A stretch of DNA of 64,000 nt from Cinclus cinclus (Eukaryota; Chordata; Aves; Passeriformes; Cinclidae), in the NCBI RefSeq assembly GCF_963662255.1, contig NC_085059.1, forward strand, positions 10,635,234-10,699,233, in the 5' to 3' direction. Positions 24,301 through 39,300 of the stretch are shown here, piece by piece (the stretch's first letter is position 1; each line of letters begins with the position of its first letter). The notes beneath the pieces are model-generated. The model searched no databases and was not told the origin of the DNA. It worked only from the letters and a program-made list of their open reading frames with translations. The position numbers were made by a program, and so were the translations under genes.

Positions 24301-27300
24301 TTATAAATTGGTGTTTCCAACTGGAACAAAGGAAACAGCCCCTCCCAGGAACATCAGCATTTCCAGCAACCCTGACTTGCTTTTTGCCATGATCTGGTGC
24401 TGTGTACATTGCTTCCACATTGAAAATCAAATCTGGAGACCCAGAACAATGGAAATGCCTAATTACATTGGCAGGGATCACTATGATTACTTCTGTGCTT
24501 TCCCCTGCACTCAGCTAGCCCAACGAGAGCTCGTGGTGCCCCAAGAAGGGTCCATGATGACTTTCCCCCACTCAGCTCTGGAGTCCACATGCCAAACACA
24601 CCATAACATATCCCCAAAGACCTCAACCTGCCAGTAAATAAGAACAGAGCTTCAGAAAGTGATTCTAATTGCAGAAGATAAGAACAATAGCAATAAATTC
24701 ATTCCATGTGAAAGTATGGCTTTCAGTCACCAGTATTGCCAGCACTTCCCAGTTCTCCATCACCCTGAGAGAGATCACACTGTCTGTACCAGAAAGCAGA
24801 TAAACCTGTGCTTTCCAAAAGTCATCATGGGTATATTTGCACTTAATGACAGACATGGACAGACTTCAGTTTACATGGAGAAGTCCATTCGTTATTAATG
24901 CTGTAATGATTAAACTCAAGACTTCACTATCAGTTCTGCAGTTCTGGTTATACCAGAAGTTCTTGGTATAACAGACCAACTTTGGCAGCTTCCAGCAACA
25001 GTCTGAACAAAGCCAGGCTCATGTCAGCCCCAGCTTCCACTTGAAGTACACTGAAACAAGCTGATACAGCACAATTTGGTCTCCACTTGGCACTTTAAAA
25101 GGCAAAGCTAAGGTGAAAGGGAGAACCACCAGCCTCACCAAAAAGAAAATCAAGTTGTAAGTTTGAGGAACATTTATGCTTACACAGGGAGACCCACTCT
25201 TTTCCCTGAGAACAGCAAAATACCATGTAATCTGAAATAAACCAAAATAATTAAGAGATTACTCTGCCCGAGAGAACAATGCTACAGGCAGCTACTGCAG
25301 GAGTGGCTGATGCTTGGAGCTCATGCCTCAACCCTGGCTGCCAGGAACATCCCATGTTCAAATCCCCAACAGAACCAGCAGCACAGGAATCCCCTGTACA
25401 TCCCAGAACAAGTCCCAGAGCAGTGGGGACTTGGGGGCCAGCAGAGTTACCTGAGACCCCCCAGTAGCAGGTTCACCCTACCAGCAGTCAGAAGTTTGTG
25501 TTTAGGCAACAGCAAAAACCCAACGCATTTTTCACATTATCACAGGCAACAGATCAGGCATATACATGTTTAATATACAGCTCAAGGACAGAAAAAGTGT
25601 TCTCAGATGTGCTATAGGGGATTAAAGGCAGCTGTGTGGAAACCATTACCCTGCACTTACACCACTCTGCTCCCTTAATGGCATCTAGGACAATCCCAAG
25701 AAAAATAACTTGACCTAGGTTAATGCAAGGCCTTCCACACAGAGCTTCATAGGAAATGGACTCATAAACAGGACATCGCTTTAAAAAAACAAAATTGCAG
25801 ACACCTTTTATCCCACGATTTGCTTTCTAAAGGTCTCAGAGTAATTATCAAAAGATTACTTGCATATGCTCATATAGTTTATCACAATTTTTTTTTCACC
25901 TGGTAGTGATTGCCAAGTTTCACTCTCAATGTTTGTAGAGTTGCTTTTAAGTTGCAAGAATTCCTGTGTCTTACCAAAATTCTCATTTCTCCATCCCCTT
26001 AAAAACTAACATTTATCACTTGGAGAAGTCGCAACCTGGATCCAGGTCACTGCTATCAGTTACCATGCAGCCACAAACCACCAGAATAATCACTTTGCTG
26101 TATTTCACCCCTTTTCTTTGGGGGGTGATTCCAGGGTCCTGCCCATCTCCTGACTGCTCTTCATTTCCCATGGTGGCATCAGTATGCTCACAACTGTTTG
26201 TTATCAATCACAACTGATTATTAAGCCATTAGCCTTCTAGAAGCTGAACTTGGTCTAGAAACAGCTACAGCCAATACTTTGAACTTCCCAGGGTTGTGAA
26301 CCTCACCACAATAACCATAAGGTGTTGGATCAATCCTCTGCAAGGCAGGTGAGCAGCACGGGAGCTGACAACCCAGCTCATGCAGACTATGTCAAGAAGC
26401 TGCAGGGTATCTCCTCCTTCATTCCTCTGAGCTGAAACCATTGTGTATTGCTCTGGAAAGCTGCCAGTTTTCCTCTCTATTAGACTTCAAGGAGCTCAAG
26501 AGGGGAAACTATGATTCACTTTTTCAGTTGTACTTTTACTGAAAACTTGAGAACATACATTGTCATCCATCCCAGCTTCCAGCAGCTTGCCTGTACTGCT
26601 TACAGCTAACATACCCCAATAAAATCCCCAGGAACTGGGGAAAATGGGAGGAACATCAACTACGTGAGGTTCCAGGTACTTTTGGGGCTACACAGCCAGC
26701 AGATTCATTACCAGGCTTTCTCACATAGAAACTTTCAGAGAAACTCCATCTCTTTACATAGAACAGGAATAGAAAGAGAATCTTCACAGTCAATTCTCCA
26801 AGTAGACTCTGTAGTGGCATATATATCAAACTGAAGGGGAAGACACTGCTTCCAGGATTTAGTTTAGATAGAAGGAATCAAAGCTGAACCTTTGAAGATT
26901 TATTCTTTGACACCACAGAGAGGAAATAAACTCAGTTCAACCACCCTGGGGCTCTTGGCTGTACCTGGGGGTTGGGTAGATGCTCCCAGTCATCCAGCAT
27001 CCACTTGGCCCTGTGCACAACAGCCCCAGTGCTGTAACCAAAAGAAAGGGCTAGAAATCATAAGAGTGTGGGAAGTTGAAAAAGCCCTCTTAGACCATCA
27101 AGCCCCACTGTTACCCCAGCACTGCCAAGCCCACCACTAAACCACGTCCCCAAGTGCCACGTCTTCGTGTCTTTCAAATCCCTCCAGGGATATGAGTTCC
27201 CTGGGCTTGAAAACTCTTTCAGTGAAGAAATTCTCCCTAACAGCCAATTGAAACCTCCCCTGGCAAAACACACTAACACACTTCTTGCCTCTTAAGGAAT

Positions 27301-30300
27301 TTGTTGTGTAACTTGGAAGCAGCTTCACAGTGAGCAAAGAGAACAAGTTTCACCAGGTGTCTGTGAGTAATAGTTCATGGGGCTGCTCAACACCCCAGGT
27401 CTTTTTCAATCAGCTGCCATGTAACTGGCCTGACCCTTCCTGCACTAAGGCAGGCAAAGTACATCCTGTGCTACCTTGGCTTGAGATTCAACAGCTGGGA
27501 AGATGATGATGAAACAGCTGCCTTACTTATCACCAGGGCAGCCTGAACCATCCTGCTAAATCTTGAACAGCAGCATCATTGCCTGCTCTGCAGCCTCACT
27601 AAGCCTATGCGAACTCCTGGCTCCCCTCTTTGGAGCCATTAACCACAGTCTGAACATCCAGCTCTTATTCCAGGGGTGCCCAAATAATTCCTCACACCTT
27701 GTACTAGTGCCCACATAGACATCAATCACATTAATCAGCTCCTATTGCAAACCAATTAGGATTTTCAACCACTTTGTTTCAAAACAGTAAGGCCACTGCG
27801 CTGCTTTGCCTTTCACAGCCTCACTGCCCAAAGACAGATTTGCACATGTTGGGTTAAAGTAGGATCCAAAAAAATCCAGGGACAAATCAACCATTAACTT
27901 TAGGGATGTCAGAGGTGGTCTGGCCATGAAAGGAATTAGAAAATGAAGGGTGTGAAGAAGAAGGGAAACCCCCCCCTCAAGAGATTTGTCCCCGATAAAG
28001 GACAGATATTTGAAAAAAAGGAAATACCTGCTAGTCCAGCCTGAGATCGGGGCAGCTTCACAGATACCAACACTGACTGTGGGCTCCAGGGGCACAGGAG
28101 AGCCATGGAGCCCAGCATGCTTAAAAAGCTGTGACATCCCCTTGCCAGCAGTTTTCCCAACATGGGCATAGGGCCAGTTTCTTCAGGAAAGCTGGAGCAC
28201 AAGCCTTCATCCTCCCTGGCAGACAACAAAAGGTTCAGAAAAAGCTGTGGGGCTCACCCTGACCCTCTGGCACAGATGGGCAGGTATGGACAGTGCTGCC
28301 AAAGGTTCCCTGGCAGTCTCTGTCAGCAGGAACAGTGATGCCATGAGGTTTTCCATCCCGCACCCAAGGTCCTGTCAAGCAGTGATTTCAGCAAAACACA
28401 GCTCCAACCCAATTTTACAGCTGCCTTTATCTGATGCATGATACTTGGTCTTGGTCAGGCCACCCAGTAACTCCCCCTTCTCTTCCCCAGTGACTTTCCT
28501 TCTGAACTTCCTAGTCTAAAGGAATTTACTGATGGAGTCTGAAAACAAAACCCATCTTGTTCTCGATCTCAGTAACATATAATGTCAAGGGTTGATGGAG
28601 AAAGGACACATAATGAAGCAGTCCAGAGGGCACCAGGGAGATGGAAGCACTGCACTGCCCAGTTCCCCGCCCTCCCCTTCACACTCATGCCTGGCTGGAG
28701 GAAGCTTGCTTTGACAAAACAGAGTTAACACCAAATTTAATGCATTTCCACAAAAGACACACAACAGGCTTGTTATTTCAAACGTATTTCAGACATATTT
28801 AAAAATAAATCTTTTTGTGTTGACTTGCAAACTGCATTTTGTTGAAGGCAGTGCACAGAAGAAATGCTGCTTGAAGAGCATCCTCTGCCCAAGCGAAAAG
28901 ATACTAATCTACACCACCACAGCCAGGGCTTTCTTGAAGCTCAGCCTCAGAGCAGGGTCCAGGGTGTTGATCCACAGCTGTGACAAACAGCAGTGGCTGG
29001 AAATGCACACAAACCAACAAAACACCTCATCACTGCTCTAGGATATGGCTCCCTGAGCAGGACTGGGTCACCCCACATTCCTGGAGGCAGATCCTGGAGC
29101 AGGGATCCACTCACACCTAGGAGGAAATGCCACATGTGCTTCCTTCAATCACTACCAACTGGGCAACAGGATTCAACAGGTCACTTGGGAGACAGGAGAG
29201 AAATCCATGAACCAAGACACTGTGCATCCACTTTGGGCTAAACTAAAAATAGATCGAATAGTTCACCACTGGAGTTGCCGTCCTTACTGCAGAAAAAAAC
29301 TACTCAGTTTTTCCTGACAAGAGAAATGCCACTCTCATGGACATCTCCGGGCACAGCCAAGGTGAGTTCTGCCCCTTGGAGAAGCCACCAAACTGACTCA
29401 ACAGTGTGATCTCCAAGAGGAGCCACCCCAACCTGAACAGCTCCTCACCTCACCATCTGCTCCTGCCTTGCAGAGCCCTGAGCATTTACTTTTGCCTATG
29501 AGATAAAAATGTCTTTAAAATCTGTGTTTATGAAGACTTTAAGGCCTGACAAAACCATTGCAATCCTACTGCTTAGCAAAGCCTGACCATGTCACCCACA
29601 AATCCTGCACCATTTAAAGGCTGTGGGCCACCACCAGCAACATCTCTGTTAGAAAATTCACCTCCTCTGGACAAACCACAACGTCTCACTGTTAAAAATA
29701 TCCACACCTTGGTAGATGGGAAAAAACAACCTGAAGCCACAGACCTTCCATAAGCATCTTTCAGATCACCCTGAGGTCATGAACAAACATTTCTATGTCT
29801 CAGGGAAACCAAGCAGCTACATCATCCCTCACCCCAACAAGGGACACACCAACACTGATGTGAGACCACTGTGACCACAACCTCTGCCCTGGGCAGAAAT
29901 CACCACTTAAGAGAGGAGATGCACTTTCACAGAGATATTCAAGGGTCTAATCTGAGCCAATAATTAAACACCAGTTGACATGAGTGGCTAAAGTGAAGGG
30001 TAAAGGTGGGAAAATTCAGGCCATCAATTCACATAGCAGAAACCTTCATCGATGAGAATAAACACTGCCAAGCTGCAGGTGAAAGCTGTTTTCAGCAAAA
30101 CTTGGTTCTGACTCCCAATGAAGCTGCTTTGCTGCCAGACCACCTCAAGAGCTGGTGGCTCATAAAAATTTCCTGTCACTACACAAGCATTTGCACCTCT
30201 TCTGAGGAGTGCTCCAGTAGCCTGCAGTCAGGAAGGGAACATGCCCTGGGCACAGGTTCTCTTAGGGGTAGAAAATCACCTAGTCTCCCTAAAACTGCTC

Positions 30301-33300
30301 CAGACAGAAAGGAAAACAACTGCCCTCCATGGCTGTGGGAAATTCCACCTTTGTGCAGGGGTTTTGCTTGTTTCCCTTATTTTCCTTCTTTTGTAATACT
30401 GAAGCCACATCATCTGTACATTATGGGGTGAGCTCAGAGGACTTTGCTTTAGCCAGGCAGCTCAGAGATGCCTGTCTGAGGAGCCATGAGGAATCACGGA
30501 GGGTTTGCTCCATTTATGGCAGCGCTCCTTCCCCAGTGCCCAGGCATCCAGTTAGAACTACATGGTTTTCCAAGAAAAGTATAAACAGTAAATGGTAGCT
30601 CTTTATATCAGGAAATGCCTCTTTAATCTGAAGTGGAAAACTATATCCACTTATTTAAAGTTACGAGAGACAGTACTAGCCATTTGTGAACCTTATAAGG
30701 AGCACGCATTTTGCCTGGATAATTTGTGATTTTGCTACAGAATTAATTCCAATAGAAATAAAAAAAATACCAAGAAAACCAAACAAACCAAACAAAAAAC
30801 TCCACAAATAAACAAAAAGACCACAACACACACACAAAAAACACTCCAACTAAAAAAAAATAAAAACAAAACAAAGTCCTCAATACCAAACTCATGCCTT
30901 CATTTTCCTTTGAAATACCCTAAAAAAATAATTTGGCAGGACCTTCAAATGTTTTTTCATTGAAGAGATGCTTAAAATAATGGGTGGATATTAGCAAAGT
31001 GTAAGGGTTTGTCTAAAGGAGATTGATTCTCATGCTACTCTTCCTTGAATTGACACAACCTCAAAGACTTAACTCACACCACAGCATGGACAAGCCTTAC
31101 AAGGTACAAATAATAATCCATGTTTATAAATGAACTTAACCCACTTTTGCTATCAGTGAGCCATTAAAAATAATTTTCTTTTACGGTTTTAGAAAACACA
31201 GGACAATTACCTAGACATCTGCTCTAGGGCCAGCCAAAAGTCCTCTGAGCAAAACTGACAGAGGAGCATATCAGAGAGAACCAACCTGTTCAGAGAGAGC
31301 AGCAGCTGGTCCACACATGCTTTGATCTTGTTTTGTGCTTCTAGATGCGTCATGTTGTCCGTGTTCTCCCCATTAATTGCCAGAATAATGTCTCCTGGAC
31401 ACAAGTCTGCCATGGCTGCTTTACTACCAGGGTTAATCTGGGGAAAAAAAAAATTAAAAAAAATAAAAAAAAGGGGTTACTTACAAGAATCCTGGGATTT
31501 TTTAAAAAAAGAAGTCCAGTTTCTTGGAATGAAATGCAGGTAAAGGAACAGTTATTTCTAGAGAATATATATTTTCTCTAAATCAATGGCACCTACCTAA
31601 GGTAGATGTCAGAGCTCTCAGGTAAGCCCCAGGTCTCCAAGCTCTACAACAGTCTCTAAAATAAGGAATTTCAGTCAATTCCAGCCACTCTGTGACCAGG
31701 TCCCGTCTCCACATTTGTCTCTTGCTTGAAATAAATGTAATACAGTCTTTCCAGAGAGATGCACTCCTTTGGCTTGAGAGCCTTTCATGATGCTGCAAGA
31801 ATCAATCCCTAAGTAGCACATGAAACCTTCCTCTCTGGTTAACCACCCATACAGAAGCAGCAGCCCTCTGACTGCTGCCTGGGGAGAATTCACATTTGAC
31901 ATCACTTTTTCTGGTCAGACATCCAAATGACTTGCCTCTTTCTAACCCTGCATGGTCACCAACCCCAGAGGGATTTAGCAGATATGGCACTTGGAACATG
32001 GTTTAGTGGTAGCCCTGGCAATGGTGGGGTAACAGCTGGAATTGAGGATCTTTAAGATCCTTTCCATCCTAAAGGATTCCATGAGTCTATTCTATAAATA
32101 TCACACAACTCTTTAAGCATCCACAATTCTTTCCTTGTGGTTTTGCAGTAGTGCCAGAACCTTATAAAACTTCTAACTTATTTCCTGAGAAACTAATGAC
32201 AGGTCCAGGTACTGCTTGTGGTCAGCAACAAGACCAACCCTGAAGCCCATAAAAGAAGTTCCTGAGAAATTACCATTTCATTTACATCATCCTAAATGTG
32301 GTTTTAATTTTTACAATAATTTAAATGACACAAGGCATAGCCAGAACAGTTAAATATGTCTGGTTAAACTCTTACCATCTATGTGTTCTCCCTCTAATTT
32401 CTCCTTCAGTTTGTTCACAGCATCTGCTAACCAAACACATTTTCTCAACTGAGAAGTTATGACAAGCCCAATTTTGGTTATTCATGTGTCGCTGAATTAA
32501 AGCAAGCTGGTACTTTGATTCTGTTTATTCTTGATTTACACAGATGTAATTCCCTGTCTTCGATGGTAGGCCTCTGCCCCACCCTCCTTGAGAAATCCAG
32601 GTAACAGGAGCACTGCTCTACCCACCACCTTCCCTTGGCTTACAGCATTGTATGACAGCAACCAGACAAACCAGATACAGTTTTCAGAGAAGTGGGCAGT
32701 TCCCCAGTGCCCAGAAGCCCCTCAGTCACAGGCTGTCAATAAACAGGTGGCTTTTTTAGAAAGGGGGCATGCACACGTCCCAGCTTTCATCTTCACATCA
32801 TATAATTCTACAATGGCTTGTGTTGGAAGGGACCTTAAAGACAATCTTGCTCTAACACAGAAGCACCTTCCACCCAGGTTGCTCCAAGCCCCATCCAATC
32901 TGCCCTTCAACATTTCCAGGGACAATTTGTTTGTTGTAGGGATTTCAAAGAGGATTTAGTCTTACAACAACAGCCCCTGTGGACTGCACTAGAGCTGTCC
33001 CTGGTGAGAAGCAGACAGCCCCCAGCATAACACCAGCCTGCTACACTGCTCTCTGCGTGACCACAGCTACTCACCACAGCTACTCGCACCACTGAAACAC
33101 GAACCTGAAGGTGTTTGAGAAGCTCCAAAGCACTACTGACAGTTAAGTAGAACTGGCAGCCCAAATTACAGCTTTTGGTGCATTGTCAGAGTACATCATT
33201 ATTTGCCATTTGCTCTTCAATAGTTTCAGCTGGGCTGTTTGGCTCTAACAAACCCACCCAGACCAATGGCTCACGGGCTGCCCTATGACTCAGCTCAGAG

Positions 33301-36300
33301 CAATCAACAGGAGATGTCTTTGAAGGCTCCACACACATTAGTTCTGACACAGGACATTTCAAGCCAAGATAGGATTATTTTCCCCCCTGGCAGTGTTAGG
33401 GTTTTTTCCATTCACACGGCATTAAGGTTTTTCTATAGCCACAGAAGCTGCCAGACTCATCAGAAAGCCAACCTAAAGCTCAACCAGGAACTCCAAGGAA
33501 GCACCTCCATGCTCTTGCCTGCTGTTACCTGCTTCCCTCAGTGTTCAACCCACAGTCCTGGCGGGCAGCAGGCTTTAGACTAACAGACATTCAACTTGAC
33601 CCAGGACAGCTGTATTTTTCTCTTGTCTATTCAGTGCTGTTTAGATGTCTGATAGATTTTTCCCCCTGTACTGATCTTAACCATGTTGTAGCTTCCTTGA
33701 AAAATAAACTGCTCACAAATGGAACTCTTAGCTGTTTCCTATTTTTAGTTTCTGCTTTATTTCATATTATTTCAGCAATATTTCCATATTAGCATTTTAT
33801 ACAAGCTGTGGAGATGACCGAGGGCTTGAAATGAAGCTGCGCTCCAAGAATTCATTTGAGATACAGCATTGGTGTCTCAACACCTTGGGAATCATTATTG
33901 TAATGTCTGTCAGGCCCCAAGTTTTTATTTTAGTGAATAATATTTAAAATACTGTATACTAAGTTCTCCTAACCCACAGCTGTGCAAAACCATTGACTCC
34001 AAACATTCCACAGAAAGCCTGACAAGTCTGTTTATGGGTCAGTGCTGTGCCTGAATCCTAGTGCAGGGGTAGTGCCTGTTTTGGACATGGTTTACTGGTG
34101 ACCTTGGCAGTGCTGGGTTAACAGCTGTACTCCATGGTCTTAAAAATCTTTTCCCACCCAAGCATTCTGTGATTGTATGAGCCTGGCAGTGCACAGAGAT
34201 TTTTCCAATAGAGCTTGTATCAGAGGCACTCATTTGTGCCTCTCTCCAGAGAGCCCTCGAGTCTGCCCTGAGCCAAAACCACAACGTGTATGACATCAAG
34301 GAAGCATACACAAATCTGAGAGTAATCAAGTGTTACGAAGTTAAAAACACTGCAAAGAAAACCTGCATCAAGTCACTGCAGTCCTGTGTTCTTGAAAGGG
34401 GCCTCCAAAGGAGTTGATGTTTGAGAACAGGAGAAGATTAAGAAAAACAGTGGTAAGATTTTATTTGGTTTTAAAGCTCTTCATCTGTCCCAAGAACACA
34501 CCATTTCAAAAATCAGTGCTGAATGATCACAGACCAAGCCCAGACTAATGGATATGTAACTCAGGGTGGTGCAAGCTATCTACTCACTACAGGCAGAGTA
34601 AAGCCAAGCCCCAGCTCATGCACCAGGACCTTATGTGGGCTACGTTCCACATGCTGCACCCTGCATGTTCCACCTCTCTTCTTGCCCAGGCTAGGTGCCT
34701 GCCAGGATTTGGGCTGCTTGTGTCCTTTTCTCCAATAAAAATCTCAGGCAGGGCAATCACACACCAGCAAGGAGTCAGCCCAGTCCCTCACATCCTGCTA
34801 ACACCCAGGACAGCAGGGCCCCACACAAGAGTTGGTCTTTTAGGTGGGGAATTCTGTGCATGGATGGGGTGCTCTAAGCCCTCATGCCATCAACAGTGGA
34901 GTCTCATTCCCTGTGAGGCCATGGAGCTCTCAAAGACCTCTGCTTGTGCCATGGGGTGACAGCAACTTCAACCTTCAGAGCAGTCAAGCGTACAGTACCA
35001 AGAGCCAAAACCACTACAGGCTTAAAGAAACAAATATTTTTATTACAATCCCCATAAAGGTTTTTATTTTTCAATCAGACAAGAATCCCACCTCCTGTGG
35101 AAGCTCTGAGCTCCCAAAGATGTAACTTTATGAAACACTGAAGCAGCACTGAGGTGAATCCCCAGCCATCAGCTAACTCAGACTCTTGGTTACTGCTACC
35201 CTGCATGCAAATGTATTTTTCCAACATAAATCCAAAGCCAACTAATGAAGACTTTGGGGTGAAACTGCCCAACACAGACAAGTCCCACAGAAAGGGGAGT
35301 GGGTCATCTCTCTGCATCTTCCCATTCCAAGAGTACCAGTCAGCCTCTTCCTTTCTGCCATCCCTGGTGCTCAGCAGGCTCTGAGGCACAGCCTGGGATG
35401 CAATCCAGAAGATCTGATGGTTTCACAGAATCACAGAATGGTTTGAGCTGGAAGGGACCCTAATCTTGCTCCAACACCCTACCATGGCCAGGCACACCTT
35501 CCGCTAGACCAGGGTGCTCCAAGCCCCATCCCACCTGGTCTTGAACACTTCCAGGGATTGGGCAGCCACAGCTTCTCTGCACCAATGCCTCACCACCCTC
35601 ACAGAAATAATTTCTTCCTCATATCTAATCTAAATCTTTCTTACTTCATCTTAAGGCCATTTCCCCAAGTTTTCTGTGAGTGAATCAAAGCAACTCAAAG
35701 GAACAGGTCCACTGCAATGGACCTGTCATCGGGGACCATGGCAGGGCTGGAGTGAGCTGGTGGTGAGCTCTTCATGAGATGGTTAAACAGAGCCCACAGT
35801 GCTACCCCACCACCTAAGCACCGCTATATTTTCAGCGGGAAGGAACCAAGCATGAAATATGTACATAACCAGTTCATGTGCTGGGGAGGTCACTGTAACT
35901 TGTGTTTTCACAGCTCCTTTTATGCTGACAGAAGCACTGGTGTGTTCACTGCCCAAGGCAGGCATGCACACACAGCTCGGCCACTGCTCTGAGAATGCAG
36001 CGTGCCTGTCAGATTTACTGCTCTCCTAAAATTAAATAAAATATAGCACTCTGAGTGCATCCCCTCTGCAAAAAGCAGCAGCTGCTTCCTCGCTTCTCTC
36101 CCTCAAAAAAATGAAGATGCTTGAGAATGCTTATAAACAGAAAATACTAAAAGAAACAAACCACTTGCTCAGCAATGATATTGTAGAGCGGAGCACAAAG
36201 GGGTGTTTGCAGAGCGTGTGCCCCAGGTGAGAAGCTCCAGGCTCTCAAGATCCCAGAGAGCAGGCCCTACTCACACAGCATGCCTGTGAAGGGTGTGTCC

Positions 36301-39300
36301 TGCAGGGATTTATTCCCCTAGGAACAAATCTGGCTTCTCCCCTAGGAAGCCAGAATGTACCTTTTCCCCCTTTTTCTAATAAGAACATTATTCTTCCTAA
36401 TCACCTCAGGATATGTCTCATTTGTGACATCTTTCTATGCCCTCCACATAGCACTGTGCTTTGAAAAATACCAGAGGTCCAGTATTGGTGCCCGTCTCAA
36501 CTCCCTCTATTGTTCTAGTAAGAAAAAGACAAATTTAAAGAAAGTGCTCCCAGTGAACAGCCCTCTTTTCATTGTCCTCTGACTCTTCAGTGATCACAGA
36601 AGGTTCAGTGATGGTATCACCTGTAAGCATCACCTCCACACTATGCCTTTTGCCAAATCAACCACCAGGGAACTTTAGCTCAACAAATACAACCAATTTT
36701 TAAGAAATATTTTTTCCAATTGTATTCCCCACTGCTTTTTCCAGGATTACCATCCACCTCTCCGCTCTACTCTAAGGCAGCTAGCCTCCAGCAGTTCCCT
36801 TCCTCAGCCAATTTGATACTCTGATGCTATGAAACAGATTGGAATAATCCCAAAGCCAGCAGCAGATCTCTTCTCTGGCCACTGGAGGATCACTAGGATT
36901 TACTGAGTGCTGGCATCAGGCAATGGCAGGCCATTAAAATAAAGTACATTGAAGGTTAAGCACAAGGCAGTTGCTAAGTTGGTTAGTGTTGGAGCCGTGC
37001 AGTCTAATTTAGTAAGCAAGATTATTCGTCAAGAAAAGTTTCCTCTTGAAACACAGTGTTCTACCTTCTGCCCTGGAGCTTGGCCACAGAAGGGTGCCAG
37101 GGCTGGGAGAGCATTCAAAACAGGGCAAAGTCCCCACGCCTACTGCCTGACTCTACTGGGGAACAGCTTTGCTCAAGCCAGCTTTAGAATTAGGCAAACA
37201 CAACCTTATCTACCAGGGCCTGGGGCAAGTGGGGTGTTAGGGGCTGTGTACAAGCCCACTACATGAACAGCTCAGTGAGATATGGGGTTTGCTCTACCAC
37301 ACATCTGGCACTGATAACAAATCAAGCAGAGTAGTTTTCTGTGAACTTGTTTGTTTTAACCTTTTCTATCAACACTGCTAGATCTTGAGAGAGCTACTGT
37401 TTTCTTTCACTTCAGCACCTGTGGTTACAGATGATTTAGAAAATAAAAATGTTTTTACTAAGTGCTTAGCTATCTGAGAACCACAAGTCAAGGCATTTTG
37501 AGAGCTCAAAAATCATAGAACAAGTTCAGTTAGAAATATTATATTGTTCCTTCTAGGATTTTATATGACATGTATTTCATCCCCATGCCACCAAAAATGA
37601 AATTAAACTGCACTGGTATGCATTAGTTCCACACAATTCATAATGGCATATTTGTATTAAAATTCAAGGACTCATCCAACTGCAGGAGGACCAGGATTAT
37701 AACCATCAGGTGTGTTACACAGCAAAAGAAGTTTAGGTTAAAAAAAAGAATAATTGCACATATTTCCTCCTGTATGCTTCTTACACCAACAGGGCTGTCT
37801 GTGCTAGTAAACCTGTTACCTAACTATTCTCTTTAACCCACTTTATCAAGTAGGATTTAAGTGCACACTTCTACAAAATAATTTTGAATACCCATCCCAA
37901 GAGGCAATCTTTCAATCTTCAAGGAAAACTGACATCACTACCATTTAAAACAAGAAGAAGGGGGAAGGAAGAAAAACCCCAAACCCACAAATTCCTAATC
38001 CCAAATACCCAGGGACACTGAACCTATACTGCTTTGTCCAGCCTGGCAGAGGCCTGGTGTGTTTTTCACGGGTGTGCTAGGTTTATTTTGCTAACTTGCC
38101 CCAAGGTGTGACCTTGCCTAAATGGATCTACATGAATCATTCTTTCCACCTGCTTTCCCATTTGGGATTATCAGTGTGCTTAATTACGGTAATTAGTATT
38201 AAGTTTTCATTCCAGCACGTTCCACCATTACTGTCACCTGAATCAGCACAAGCATTTATTCTTCTCTTTCAGTTATTAAACAAAGCCTCAGCAACAGAAA
38301 CACTTCAGCAGCAAATATATTTGTGACATATTTCTGCTAGTTCTTATCTGTAGCTCAAACTAACTGTTCTGTTACCAGCACAGCTTCATACTTAACCACC
38401 CAGACCTCTTGCCCCCGAGTTTACAGGAATGATACAAAAACTGACTAGCAGAAGTATTTCCTTCCACTTGAAAAATACCATCCCACTTGAAATCCTCTAA
38501 CAGCATTACTATGCAACCAACTGAGGGACAGCTTTCATCACTCAGCTCTACACAGGCAGTAAACCCACCAGAAGTCAGCAGAAATCAGGTGGGATTCAGC
38601 AACACAGAGTGGCTTCTTCAGCCCATTTGGGAGCTCTGAATAGAAAGTGCATAGTTTCCATCTAATAAATTATCAAATACATAAGAATTACATGAAACAA
38701 AAAAATCCTTAGGGAAATCAAAGTCCTCCTAACTTGTCTCAAATGGAGACAAAATTCCTGCTCCTTTTGCTGCTGTCTCTGATCCTTGCCTTCCAAACCA
38801 ACATATGTGAAGTTCCTGGGGTAACCAAACCTGTTACTCCCAGCCCTAGCTCTGGGGAACCCCTTCTGGCTCAGCCATCCCTACTCACACAAGAACAAAC
38901 CCCACAGGCCTCCCCAGATATTATACCACTGTGTGGGTTCCCCCTGCATTCACACAGGGTCACAGCATAGACTTGGGCATTTGCCAGTTGCCCTGACAGA
39001 GTCAACAAAATTACTTTATTGGAACTCCTTCCTCAGCAGAACTGTTTCTCAAATATCCTAACCTTTAACAGGACACATCTCTGCTCAAATGAAAACGCTG
39101 CTTAAGTTTAAAAGTCAACCTTAACTCAAACAATACCCGGATAATGGATTGCAGACAAATTATTTCTCATCCTTCTTGTGTTACAGTTCCAAGCCACTGC
39201 TGAAAACTGCGTTGTTGCTGTTCCACTAGAGACCAGCAGGTAAACTAATGTCGAAGCCAGCAAATAAAGCAAAAATTGCATTAAAATCTCATTCAAAACA

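Larger units (their letters stand above)
22895..31285 (-). other. PDLIM4: PDLIM4 intron 2
   Basis: An 8.4-kb GT-AG intron with a weaker donor (GTTGGT). It holds A-rich tracts (22957-23095, 30764-30882) and a minus-strand CR1 tail (about 27062-27290). No other recognisable gene or element was seen. Confidence 0.9.
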
